Shown one piece after another: positions 10,830-22,758 of a stretch of DNA of 64,000 nucleotides. The DNA comes from Agrostemma githago. Lineage: Eukaryota > Streptophyta > Magnoliopsida > Caryophyllales > Caryophyllaceae. Each line of letters opens with the position of its first letter. Position 1 is the stretch's first letter. The DNA lies in assembly GCA_958450325.1 (NCBI GenBank), contig OY288246.1:42709619-42773618 (forward strand). The letters run 5' to 3'. Made by a program: the position numbers and the translations under genes. A model generated the notes under the pieces. That model was not told the origin of the DNA, searched no databases, and worked only from the letters and a program-made list of their open reading frames with translations.

Positions 10830-11758
10830 GCTCCCAACGCTTACACTTGAAATTAGGGAAAATACCAGTAAATTATTTAAACAGTAAATAAAAATATTAT
10901 TAGAGATGGGTAGAAACAAATAAGGACTTAACTGTTAAGATTATCTGTTTCTGAACTCAATGATTAGCATTGAATATTTGTTGCTTTTGTGGGAAGAAGA
11001 CGAATGAACAAGATATTGATAGGATGCTGCTCCAGATCGGGACAAGACCTGCTTAGAACTCTCAACGCCTGCTGACTCGAGTGGACAACTTGGTGCTCCA
11101 AGAAAGATGCCGATGGTGATTTTTAGCTCCAGTTCAGTTTACTTAAGCTACAGGCCAGATGATAAAGAGTAGATTCTTGTTCCATGATGTCGCAGTAGAT
11201 CGAGATGGAGTGACTGAAGATTTACGTGATCGTTCCTCTACAAGAAGATGAAGTAAGCCATTTGGATCCCGCGTGAACTCCGGAGGCCCAAAGATTCTCC
11301 GCTGGTTCAAGAAATTAGTAATATAGTATCATCGACTCTTTTCTTCCTTCCTCTACTTCTTCTAATTCTTCTCTTTTATATTCTCTTCTTCAACCGCTTG
11401 GTGAATCCTTGTTATATTCTTCTACTCTACCGTCTTTGTCTTGAGATTCTTTGGCTAGACCGATTTCCGTCTCAGTGAACCCCGTGAAAGGATATAGATG
11501 TTTGAGGTTTAGTAAACCCTTGTTACCTATGGCTTGAGGGTTGTGAGTTATACCTTGTTATCTATCTTAGTAAGCTTTTGAGGATTGATTTGAATGATAA
11601 ATTGTCAATTAATGGAATTAGGTTGGTACTTTAGACACTGAACCTTGGGTTATAGGTTACTTGATTATTTGGAGGACTTAGAGTTGAATATATTTTGGGG
11701 TAGTAAGAGTATATCGTATTTGATGGATACCTAGTACCTAATTTAACCTAGAACCAAA
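10830..11758 (+). other. Non-coding 5' internal part of chromovirus-like element
   Basis: No gag-like frame is visible. Stops are frequent in all frames. It ends at the CCAAG target site (11759-11763) of the Ogre-like array. Confidence 0.6.
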
Positions 11759-11763
11759 CCAAG

Positions 11764-14301
11764 TGTGGACATGACGTAGGTCCACCCCGACGCGGCCACG
11801 CGCGGGTTTGGGTAGGCGAATGAATCTCGTGGTGAGATTGTTCTCGGGTTCGAAATTTAAGTCAAAATGGAGTCGCCACCGAATTTTGTGGTTATTCGGA
11901 ACCATACGAGCCCACTCTATGTCGTCATGGGCTTTACACAAAGTAAGCCCACTTCGATTTCAGAGTTTATTGGGCTCGTCCCTTTGCATTGCAATATCGA
12001 TACCGTATAAACCGGCTTTCGTATATAGAATGACTCTCGTGCGCCAAGGGTTTCGGACATCCGGAAACCAAAGGTTCTGAGTAAGGGGTGAGGGTACGTG
12101 TTGGGAAGCCCACTAAGGACACCCAACCCCGCCCGCACATGGCGGCCTCTACTAAGACATCGTTCGTGTTCGTGTGTGCGCGCTAGTAAAACGATTAAAT
12201 GATATGCAAACAGCGTTTTCGGGCTAGCATATGAATAGTATGTGAACTACGTCATTTAATGCATCTTATTCTTGGTCAAAATGGTTTAGCATGCGAGGTT
12301 CGTTTATAAAGCGTAAAAGCAAGTAAATAAACAAAGCTCGAAAATAAATAAGAAAAGTAACGTACAAGTTACACGGGCGGAAATACAACCCGGAATTCAC
12401 AATACAACATTACGTAAAAGTAATAAAAAATACGATGCAATAATAGGGACAGACCCGTATGTAAGCTAGATCGCGAAATGTGTAGATGGACTAACCCCGA
12501 TTAAATACACATTATATCGTGTACTAAATGAAGGACGAAAATACGAGACTGTGGCATATTGCTAGCCCGATCTCATATCCCGTAGTCTTGTCCCGACTTA
12601 TCACGTCAAAGTGGTCAAAGTCGTTCTACGTGTCATGATGTGTATAGTTTCGAAAATAGGGTGGTCGGATGATGGTCTAAAGTCGATAAAGAACGGGGCT
12701 CGAAATATGTGTCCAAGCCCTCGGTATTGTGGGTTATGAGACCCACTCGATCGAGTCATTGACTGACTCGGTCGAGTGTGTTATTAGCGTGGCTACTGAC
12801 CACTTTTTGGGGTGCTACTCGGTCGAGTGGCCTATGGCACTCGATCGAGTGCCCCCTGTACGAGAGGTAATTCGCCTCGTTTTATGACTTGAAATCGATG
12901 ATCGGCCGAATCAAATACAAATATCGCACGATTTGTATTTGACTCGGCCTCCGGTACTATAATCGTGTATGAACGATTATAATATCGTCACCGGAGTTTT
13001 ATGAAAACGTTTGTGTTAGATTAGGAAATTTTGAATTGGTGACGAAATATATCCCTCTACGTCCGTCACGACATCGGGACTAACCCTTTCGGGTTACGTG
13101 ATGTCGGTATTCGTGTCAACAGGTCTCGTACCAATTATGGAAAGGGAATTAAATTCGTTCAACTACGACCGATCACGGTCGCGTCACGCCCTTGAGTACA
13201 TTGGGGCGGCGGGGCTCCTCGAAAGGGCTCCACCTCCGTCGTTGCTCGTAAAGGGATTAGACGGACCAATAGTGATCATCGTAGTCCAACGTTTTAAAAC
13301 CGGTTTTAGTATTAATATATATACACGGTATTAATAACATTAGTAAAAAAAGATGATAAAAAAAGATGAAAAATAAAGATGAAAAATGTAAAGAAGTTAG
13401 TGTTAGTGTTAGTGTTAGTGTTACTACGATGCAATAATGCAAAAATGTACATAAAAACGATATAGAAAAGAGATAGAAAAAGGGTTTACGACACCCTCAA
13501 CATACATGCTAGTATAGACCTCGGAAATGGACTCGTAAAATAGCGGCAAGGCTTGGGAGTATCGAGGATGTATGCGAGTTATGGTGTGTATGGATGTGTA
13601 TGTGTATTACGTCGGTTTTTCGAGGGACGAAGGACTCGGTCTTTGTGTGTATTGCTTAGGATTTGTAAGGCTTTGATGTGTGATGAAGTAGGGTTGAAGT
13701 GGGGTGAAATGTGGCTGAAATTGTAGGGTAAAAGTGAGTGTCCAAAGTCTTCCAAATGCATGGGGGTGAAGCGGTATTTATAGTCCTCACCCCTCGACCT
13801 AGGGGCACTCGATCGAGTGGCCCTAGTGCACTCGATCGAGTGCCTTTGAAAACGGGCCAAGCCCAGTTCAAGGCGCTCCACTCGACCGAGTGGGTCAATC
13901 CACTCGATCGAGTGGGTCAAGCAAATCGAGAGAAATAAGGAAAGATTTGATTTTGTTGGTTTTGATTGCTTTTTTGAATTCTGATTTGTGCGCCAAATGA
14001 ACTTGGCTGATTTATGAGACGGTTTCGTCTTTGACCGGGTTTTGACCCGGTCGCCAAAAGACGGGAAATATTTTTGGTGTCGGTTTTGGCCCAAATTAGT
14101 CTTATTTGACTCGGGACGACCCACTGGGCCTGAATTTGAGGTCTGTTTTGTGAGATTTTACTCCGCTAAAAAGTCCATGTCGGATATTATGAATTCCGAG
14201 CCCAAATCCGAGTATACTAAGTCACGTTGACGTCCAATCATCATCGGGTGTTTTTCGGAGACTACCATAGACACGTGGCAGTCAAAATGCGGGTGTCTAC
14301 A
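11764..14301 (-). repeat. Array LTR1 (2538 bp)
   Basis: Starts TGTGGACATGACG and ends GGGTGTCTACA. It is 20 bp longer than LTR2-LTR4. The extra bases lie near 13060-13075 (4 bp), 13205-13212 (3 bp) and 13370-13385 (13 bp, a duplicated AAAGATGAAAAAT-type stretch). It also differs at single bases, for example GGATTTGTAAGG where LTR2-LTR4 have GGATTTCTAAGG. A (GTTAGT)n hexamer run lies near 13397-13423. In element orientation this is the 3'-most LTR. Confidence 0.95.
13775..13914 (-). promoter_or_regulatory. LTR1 promoter module: TATA plus four 14-bp palindromes
   Basis: Minus-strand TATAAATA lies at 13782-13775. Upstream of it are palindromes at 13806-13819, 13829-13842, 13879-13892 (ACTCGACCGAGT variant) and 13901-13914. 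Equivalent modules are at 22232-22371 (LTR2), 30685-30824 (LTR3) and 39138-39277 (LTR4). A second palindrome cluster is at 12744-12852. In the rightmost LTR the module would drive the full-length transcript. Confidence 0.55.
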
Positions 14302-17300
14302 GAGCCCCCACTCTGACTGAGGCTTGGACAAGGCGAAAGTCAGAGTAGCCACCAAGCCTGTTAAGACCTGGTAGACTTCCGGTCGGGTCGTTTATAGTCC
14401 AGTAGACTCGCGTGAAGGGCTCGCCAGCCATAAGCAGAGGGTCATACCTGTCCTGATGATGATAGCTTCGCGGGGAATCAGACTTGTAGCATAAGTCCTG
14501 GGCGCGCCTGTGTGGGCCCATCCCGTATCATTTTGGGAAAATGCCGCCTTGGGCGTTCCGCTGGGGAAATATAGGAGCTGCACGGGCTTGTTTCTGAAGC
14601 CTTGGGTCGCATTTGAGCTGATGATGATGCTCCGTGGGGAGTAAAGCCTGCCTCTTTTGGGGAGTAGGTGTACCCGTATGCCGACACATCGCACTTTGGA
14701 TGTAGCACACCGGGGAAAGCTGACTCCGTTGGGGAAATTAAATAGTTTCGCGGGGACTTGCTTCTGAAGTCTGGAGTGTACCTGTATGCTGACACATAAC
14801 AACTTGTATGTAACACATAGACAAAACACAGACTCTCGCTGGGGAGAAAAGTAGCTGCGCGGGGACTTGCTTCTGAAGTCTTGGGTGTACCCGTATGCCG
14901 ACACATCACGTCTTGGATGTAGCATTCCAGGAGAAACACCGCCTTTGTTGTTCCGTTGGGAAGTACTAGCTGGTACCTGAAATGTTAGATACATAGGCAG
15001 AAATAGCAGGCATGGTATGTAGCAAGATAACACATAGGAAATGCAGTTAGCATCTATAGACTGGCTTGCGCTGGGGAAAATGATTTTTACTTCACTTTGA
15101 AATCGTAGTCCTGAAAGCAACTCACGTGCTAGAAGATAGGTTTCAAAATTGAAAGGGGTAGAAATTTGCAGTTTAAATAGACCGAAATTTGACCTTGTCG
15201 AAAAGGATTTTCTCAAATGGCTAAGTTTTGCAAATTTCAAAACAAGAATTTTGAAGAGAGACATATCGACAGACTCGACTCTGCACGTGACCAGACGAGC
15301 TGACGGACACGACTGGACTCTCGAGGGGTTGGACCGTGACTCGGTAGGGGGGAGGGCCACCTAATATGACAAGACTCTTAAGCTGCGCTAATCCATAGCC
15401 TAGGCGAGTGGCAACACGGTCGAACATCAAAACGGGAAGGATCCGGTATAGAGGAACTGCAGTAGTCTGTAATGAGACTGTTTTTGCAGGACTTAGCAGT
15501 AGCAGTGTTGTAGACTAGTGCTCTTTGAATTTTTGGTTTGTGGGGGTACATTCCCAAAGTGGGTGTTGCTTTGAGTCCCTGACGGATTCTCATCTTCGAC
15601 TGGGCCGAGTACTAGGACACTCTATAAAAAGGAGGCTAGTTTTTGAAAGTCACTGGATTTTGTGAGTGGATGGAGGTCTTCTGCCTAAGAGAAGCCCCCA
15701 GGACGACAACGCTAACTGCTGAGAACATGACAGTGTCGTGACCGAAATGATGGTGCCTTTTTTATTTGTGTCAATGTGGGTGGTTGTGCCTTTGTTGAAA
15801 GGCTGCCTACGTATTCACGTGTAGTGAAATCAAACCAAGCCGTAGTTCAGTGGATTGGAAGATATGTTATGGTGCCTAGTTTATTAGGGCTTTGTGTGTA
15901 ACTAGCCATAGCGATGGTGTAGGCTAGGTGAATTCCCAATGATGTCTTGATCAAAGGGCTAGAACAGTTAGGATGTAGATCCCGTGACTGTGAGCGTTCT
16001 CCGGGGTAGCCCCCAGAGGTGGTGTGAACTATTTGGGCATGTTCTATGCCGACCGCAGGTTGAGTCCCGTGTTTGGGGCTGGTAACTGGTTTGGATGTTT
16101 TTGGAAATGTGGAGCTAGGTCGCAAGTGGCTTTGATGATTCGAAATCTGGAGCTCGATTTTGTGGAGCTAAGGCTTCGAGGGTAAGGTATTGCAATGTGG
16201 TAGGAAATGGGGAAGTCGAGTAAAAATGACTCGAACTTCAATCGGGATAGGTTCGATAATGCGGGATCTGATTTCCATGTCTGGCTCTAATGGTTAGGGG
16301 TATCCTATGGAGCTTGAATCCTCAAAATTCCGGGCTGTCTCTTAACCTAGGTCTTGGGAAGGTCTTGAAGGTTGTAATGCGGGAAGGCTAAGTGTGGTGT
16401 TAGCTGACCAGCTGATTGTTTCTCTTCCCTATTGGACGGTATAGGCATTGATAATTTTTGAATTGACCGTACCCCGGTCAAGGGATTTTCACTTGAGTTG
16501 AACGTTGACCACGGTCATGGGTATTTGAATTTTTTTTTTTGGGTTGACCTCTTAGCCCCGGTCGTGGGATTGACTGTACTCTGGTCGAGGAGATGACCGT
16601 ATCTGGTCGGGGAATGTTGATAGTTCTTTTTTTGGTCATGGCCAGCTCTTTTGTTTCGGCCTTTTGCTTTTTTTCCTTGGACTTTTGATTTTTTTTGTCC
16701 AACTCTTTTTCTTATTTTTTTCTTTTTTTTTCACGGTAATCCCCCCCTCAGGTGTTGTGGGTGGATATGGGGGTGGGCCCATCGGTTGGATTAGGCTTGT
16801 GGAGCTAAACCTTTGTAAGGTGTAAGCCTAGTTGGTGAGTGCAACTCGCGGTGGAGTGCTCTATGGTAAGCATGGTGGTTTGGATCTCGGTATTGTCATC
16901 ATAATTCCGAGCAGGCTTAGTGGGAGCATCATCCCAAGTTGGGTATTTTTGGCATCTCGTCTATTGAGTCACGATGCTTCTTTTTTTTGCTTCTGGTCAG
17001 ACTAACGCCTAAGGTAGGGATTGATCAGTCTTATTGGCGGGGTGTTTATTGTGGGAAATGGGCTTGCCTTCCGTCTTTAACCCAAACTAGGAGACTACCT
17101 AGATTTGTCATAGGATTCGATACTGCTCCTACTAGGGGTAGTTTTGTGGCTTTCTATACCAGACATGGAATAGGTAAAGGAAAACACGGGTCTCAGTTCC
17201 TGCAGTCATTATAGATGTGCCTATAATAGTCACGTGCATGTGCTCACAGTGTATGATGGTGTTCATCATGTTCTCGGAAACACGTAAGGAAGCATATAGG

Positions 17301-17450
17301 AGAGATTGAAAAAGTTGATTTTATTGAATTTTGAAAAGAGGACAGAATACAGTTGACTCTGACTCTGACATCGGAATTGAAAGAATAGAACATCCTAGAC
17401 TCGGACTCAGACTCAGACTTAAATCAAATCTGGACTCTGGGATGAGGTTG

Positions 17451-18336
17451 TCAGTAATCTTCGGCTTCTAAGGACTCAAGTGGATGTCCAGTATAGCTTT
17501 CGGTAGAAGCTTCCCCCAGATCTTCATTATGTCGAAGATCGTCTTCAATCCTAGTGCCCATTTCGGTAAGCACTGCAAAGTTTGAAATGCCGGCATACCT
17601 AAGATGGACGCGGTAGGAGGGTAGAAGGTTGTTGATGAATGCCTCCACTAGTGTCTTCTCGCTGGGCTTGTCTACCAGCTTAACACTCTCAGCCCGCCAA
17701 CGTTGAAGGTATTTGGTGAAACCTTCTGTTGGATCTTGGGCCATGACTTCTAAAGTCCGCATGGTAGTCTGAAGTTCAGTATTATCAGAATAGTTTTTAG
17801 CGAACTCGGTAGCCGGCCACATCTTCCCAAGTGGGGAATCTTTTTGTATTAAGCCTATAGAACCATGCTTTTGGATATTTCCCGAGGGATGTGCCGAACA
17901 GATTGATGAACATGTCGGCTTTGACCCCCTTGATCGCCATAAACGCCTTGAAAGCTCGGAGGTGTAGTAATGGATCCTCCGTCCCTTCGAATATGGGTAA
18001 CCCTTCTAGATTGAGATCTGTTGGTAGTTTCTCACTAATGGGTGTATAGTCTCGGGAGTTTTCAACTCGGATGTTGTTCTCTTGGGAGGCATGGAACTGT
18101 TGTTCGAGCTCACGCACCGTGCTGATCAGTTTAGCAATTGGCCCAGTATTTACCGACCCATAATTGAAGTCTTGTTCTTCAACGACAGTTAAACGAGCAT
18201 TCAAGGCCTCTTGGTCGGCTCTTATGAACCCTAGTTGGGTTTCAAACATGGCCTGCTTACTAGCCATGGTTTCTAGCAAAGCCTCCAGTTTATTAATGGT
18301 GTTTTCCATCTCCCTATTCCCGGTTGTGGATGCCAT
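17451..18336 (-). pseudogene. gag: gag, array copy 1, frameshifted
   Basis: The same protein as the intact copies below, but a 4-bp GGCC insertion around 17813-17818 (GTAGCCGGCCACATC against GTAGCCACATC) breaks the frame about two thirds of the way along. It also differs from copies 2 and 3 at single residues (Gly for Arg in the NTGPIA segment, Glu for Lys in the LTEMGT segment). The start is the ATG of MASTTGNREMEN, since the longer upstream frame has no ATG. This copy cannot make the full Gag. Confidence 0.85.
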
Positions 18337-20218
18337 CCTCTGCGAGAATACCCACGTAATCAGAAGTGTCGCTTCGGAACTTGAATACACCAAGGCATAG
18401 GAAATAGCGCGGAAGGAGAGACAACTCTGGTTTGACTCGGGTTAGACTCTCCTAAGACAAATAAGTAGGGTACGATTCTCGGAGTGATTGTGATTAATCG
18501 CCCCGTCGGAGAATAGCCCCCAGGTGAGACTAAGGACTCTTATAGGACTCGGATGGTGTGGCATCTAAGTGACTCAAAAAGTGGGGTACGTGAGACAACA
18601 CGTGTAAGACATGACCCTTAGAGCAATCGTGATTGATCGCTCTGCTGAAGGGTAGCCCCCGAGTGAGATTGATGGTTTTGCTAAGACTCGAGTGTTGGAC
18701 AAGTGACCCTTAGATGTAAGGATCAAGAACCTTTGGCTACAGGGCTATGCCTTGTAAAAGGTTGACTCGGCCTCGACGAAAGGCAGACGGGTAAGGGAAG
18801 AAACTTGCGATGTAAGATCGGCAGAGTTTCGACGCTAGAGACCCTTGACTTGACTTGGATAAGGATGACCCTATGATTAGGGTAGACCCTTAAGTTAAAG
18901 GATTTTTGAATTGGGATGACTCGACTAACGGATTGAAAGACGGGCAAAATTCCCCTAGGAAAGGTCGTGGGGACCGTCTTGTCGGAGGGAAAGATCGCGT
19001 GTGACTTTCTAGTTAGGACTCGAGTGTATGAACGAACCTTCCATTTACGAGTGTATGACTCGTGTTGGTCAGTTATGCCTTTAGAAAAAGGCGGACTAGG
19101 ATGGGGAAGAAACCCGTGATGTAGGATCGACGGAGTTTCGACGCTAAAGACCTTCGACGTATTACGAAAAGACCCAACACACGAATTACGGTAGGTCCTA
19201 TAATAAGGAAGGTTTTTGAAAAAATGATTGAATTTTGAAAATTGAGAGGACAGTCCTGAAATTGGCAGTGGGCCAATAGGACCGGGCATTTTGAAATATT
19301 AGAATGGTTGCGAGTAATTTCGCGTTTTGAAAATTGAGGAGACGGTCCCGTTTTTTGAAAAGTTGAATTTTTGAAATTTTGAAATTTGAATATCGAAAAT
19401 AAATTTCCGAAAATTTGAAAATTGAAAATGAGATCCCGAAGATTTGAAAATCGAGAACGGCATCTCAGAGATTTGAGAATCGAGAATGGAATCTCGAGGA
19501 TTTGAAAATCGCGAATGGCATCACGAAGATTTGAAAATTGAAATTGAATTTTGAAAATTCGAAAATCGAATGGTGGATCGGAAATTCGAATTGAAATGGA
19601 TAGCATGCCGGCTAAAAAAAAGGCTTGTTTTGAGTCAAATCGTAAGTCTAATTTTCGGCAGCATTCCGAGTTTTGAAAATTGGATATTTTGAAAAAGATG
19701 AGTCCCGAAATGGGCAGCATTTCGGGTTTTTTCAAATTTGGGCGTTTTGGAAAGACGGGTCCCGAAATGGACAGTATTTCGGGTTTTTCGAAAAGTGGGT
19801 GTTTTTGGAAAGATGCATTTTTTGAAATGACGGTTTTTGGAAAAACGACACGGAAACCAAGTAGCATGTAGTCAAACAAGCATTATAACGACGCTTATGT
19901 ATGCTTTACACTAAGTCTCGGTCAGTCACAATAGGGTCTATACCAACAACGATCGCATTCTCACGAAACGGGACGGACTTCCTAGCCAATTTTGAACTAG
20001 AACCTGCCGTAAAACCCCGGTGAGTTCCGCCATCGAAGTCTTTAGCGCACCCATGTAGGAATGCACCGTGGTATAGTGGGACGTCGGTCACAAGTAACCG
20101 GCCCGGGCAAAATTTGGGTTATGCATGAACCATTAAACTAATGCGCACACACTAATATTCGAACGATTTCTCTTCGAGTCTCACCCTAGGAACCCCGATG
20201 CCATGTAGTACATCAGGT

Positions 20219-20237
20219 ATCCCCAGCGGAGTCGCCA
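20219..20237 (-). other. Primer binding site, tRNA-Arg type (copy at LTR2)
   Basis: Three bases inside the LTR border the minus strand reads TGGCGACTCCGCTGGGGAT, complementary to a tRNA ending ATCCCCAGCGGAGTCGCCA. From memory this is a plant tRNA-Arg, the primer also reported for Ogre elements. Identical sites lie at 28690-28672 (LTR3) and 37143-37125 (LTR4). They are tRNA tails only, not tRNA genes. Confidence 0.75.
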
Positions 20238-20240
20238 AAT

Positions 20241-22758
20241 TGTGGACATGACGTAGGTCCACCCCGACGCGGCCACGCGCGGGTTTGGGTAGGCGAATGA
20301 ATCTCGTGGTGAGATTGTTCTCGGGTTCGAAATTTAAGTCAAAATGGAGTCGCCACCGAATTTTGTGGTTATTCGGAACCATACGAGCCCACTCTATGTC
20401 GTCATGGGCTTTACACAAAGTAAGCCCACTTCGATTTCAGAGTTTATTGGGCTCGTCCCTTTGCATTGCAATATCGATACCGTATAAACCGGCTTTCGTA
20501 TATAGAATGACTCTCGTGCGCCAAGGGTTTCGGACATCCGGAAACCAAAGGTTCTGAGTAAGGGGTGAGGGTACGTGTTGGGAAGCCCACTAAGGACACC
20601 CAACCCCGCCCGCACATGGCGGCCTCTACTAAGACATCGTTCGTGTTCGTGTGTGCGCGCTAGTAAAACGATTAAATGATATGCAAACAGCGTTTTCGGG
20701 CTAGCATATGAATAGTATGTGAACTACGTCATTTAATGCATCTTATTCTTGGTCAAAATGGTTTAGCATGCGAGGTTCGTTTATAAAGCGTAAAAGCAAG
20801 TAAATAAACAAAGGTCGAAAATAAATAAGAAAAGTAACGTACAAGTTACACGGGCGGAAATACAACCCGGAATTCACAATACAACATTACGTAAAAGTAA
20901 TAAAAAATACGATGCAATAATAGGGACAGACCCGTATGTAAGCTAGATCGCGAAATGTGTAGATGGACTAACCCCGATTAAATACACATTATATCGTGTA
21001 CTAAACGAAGGACGAAAATACGAGACTGTGGCATATTGCTAGCCCGATCTCATATCCCGTAGTCTTGTCCCGACTTATCACGTCAAAGTGGTCAAAGTCG
21101 TTCTACGTGTCATGATGTGTATAGTTTCGAAAATAGGGTGGTCGGATGATGGTCTAAAGTCGATAAAGAACGAGGCTCGAAATATGTGTCCAAGCCCTCG
21201 GTATTGTGGGTTATGAGACCCACTCGATCGAGTCATTGACTGACTCGGTCGAGTGTGTTATTAGCGTGGCTACTGACCACTTTTTGGGGTGCTACTCGGT
21301 CGAGTGGCCTATGGACTCGATCGAGTGCCCCCTGTACGAGAGGTAATTCGCCTCGTTTTATGACTTGAAATCGATGATCGGCCGAATCAAATACAAATAT
21401 CGCACGATTTGTATTTGACTCGGCCTCCGGTACTATAATCGTGTATGAACGATTATAATATCGTCACCGGAGTTTTATGAAAACGTTTGTGTTAGATTAG
21501 GAAATTTTGAATTGGTGACGAAATATATCCCTCTACGTCACGACATCGGGACTAACCCTTTCGGGTTACGTGATGTCGGTATTCGTGTCAACGGGTCTCG
21601 TACCAATTATGGAAAGGGAATTAAATTCGTTTCAACTACGACCGATCACGGTCGCGTCACGCCCTTGAGTACATTGGGGCGGGGCTCCTCGAAAGGGCTC
21701 CACCTCCGTCGTTGCTCGTAAAGGGATTAGACGGACCAATAGTGATCATCGTAGTCCAACGTTTTAAAACCGGTTTTAGTATTAATATATATACACGGTA
21801 TTAATAACATTAGTAAAAAAAGATGATAAAAAAAGATGAAAAATGTAAAGAAGTTAGTGTTAGTGTTAGTGTTAGTGTTACTACGATGCAATAATGCAAA
21901 AATGTACATAAAAACGATATAGAAAAGAGATAGAAAAAGGGTTTAGGACACCCTCAACATACATGCTAGTATAGACCTCGGAAATGGACTCGTAAAATAG
22001 CGGCAAGGCTTGGGAGTATCGAGGATGTATGCGAGTTATGGTGTGTATGGATGTGTATGTGTATTACGTCGGTTTTTCGAGGGACGAAGGACTCGGTCTT
22101 TGTGTGTATTGCTTAGGATTTCTAAGGCTTTGATGTGTGATGAAGTAGGGTTGAAGTGGGGTGAAATGTGGCTGAAATTGTAGGGTAAAAGTGAGTGTCC
22201 AAAGTCTTCCAAATGCATGGGGGTGAAGCGGTATTTATAGTCCTCACCCCTCGACCTAGGGGCACTCGATCGAGTGGCCCTAGTGCACTCGATCGAGTGC
22301 CTTTGAAAACGGGCCAAGCCCAGTTCAAGGCGCTCCACTCGACCGAGTGGGTCAATCCACTCGATCGAGTGGGTCAAGCAAATCGAGAGAAATAAGGAAA
22401 GATTTGATTTTGTTGGTTTTGATTGCTTTTTTGAATTCTGATTTGTGCGCCAAATGAACTTGGCTGATTTATGAGACGGTTTCGTCTTTGACCGGGTTTT
22501 GACCCGGTCGCCAAAAGACGGGAAATATTTTTGGTGTCGGTTTTGGCCCAAATTAGTCTTATTTGACTCGGGACGACCCACTGGGCCTGAATTTGAGGTC
22601 TGTTTTGTGAGATTTTACTCCGCTAAAAAGTCCATGTCGGATATTATGAATTCCGAGCCCAAATCCGAGTATACTAAGTCACGTTGACGTCCAATCATCA
22701 TCGGGTGTTTTTCGGAGACTACCATAGACACGTGGCAGTCAAAATGCGGGTGTCTACA
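20241..22758 (-). repeat. Array LTR2 (2518 bp)
   Basis: Same ends as LTR1. It is nearly identical to LTR3 and LTR4, with a few private changes: a missing C near 21314 (TATGGACTC against TATGGCACTC), an extra T near 21631, and A for G near 21172. The promoter module is at 22232-22371. Confidence 0.95.

Larger units (their letters stand above)
14302..20240 (-). mobile_element. Array internal region 1 (5939 bp)
   Basis: Read on the minus strand: tRNA-Arg-type primer site (20237-20219), a leader of about 1.9 kb (20218-18337) with degenerate GAAAATCGAGAATGG-type repeats at about 19319-19540, a frameshifted gag (18336-17451), and a 3' non-coding region with imperfect 100-120 bp repeats at about 14640-14940. 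A purine-rich tract (AGTGGGGGCT on the minus strand) follows next to LTR1. No protease, RT, RNase H or integrase is present. The 322-codon frame at 15360-14392 lies in the 3' repeat region and resembles nothing known to me. Confidence 0.9.

Noticed and set aside
12744..13914. Regularly spaced palindromes as a CRISPR array
   Set aside because: Spacing is irregular, units are few, and the context is a plant LTR. They are LTR regulatory-type repeats.
14392..15360. 322-codon minus-strand frame, repeated at 22849-23817 and 31302-32270
   Set aside because: Present in all units only because the units are copies. It lies in the 3' repeat region, has no known motif, and overlaps other frames of similar quality.
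16939..17214. 91-codon plus-strand frame, repeated in each unit
   Set aside because: Opposite to gag in non-coding 3' sequence, with no motif. Its repetition follows from the array.
19073..19879. 268-codon minus-strand frame in the Ogre-like leader (split into two frames in units 2 and 3)
   Set aside because: It consists of degenerate GAAAATCGAGAATGG-type repeats. A one-base difference in an A-run breaks it in the other units. No start context or family.
20219..20237. Possible tRNA gene piece
   Set aside because: Only the acceptor and T-arm complement is present, at the exact primer-site position. It is a primer binding site.
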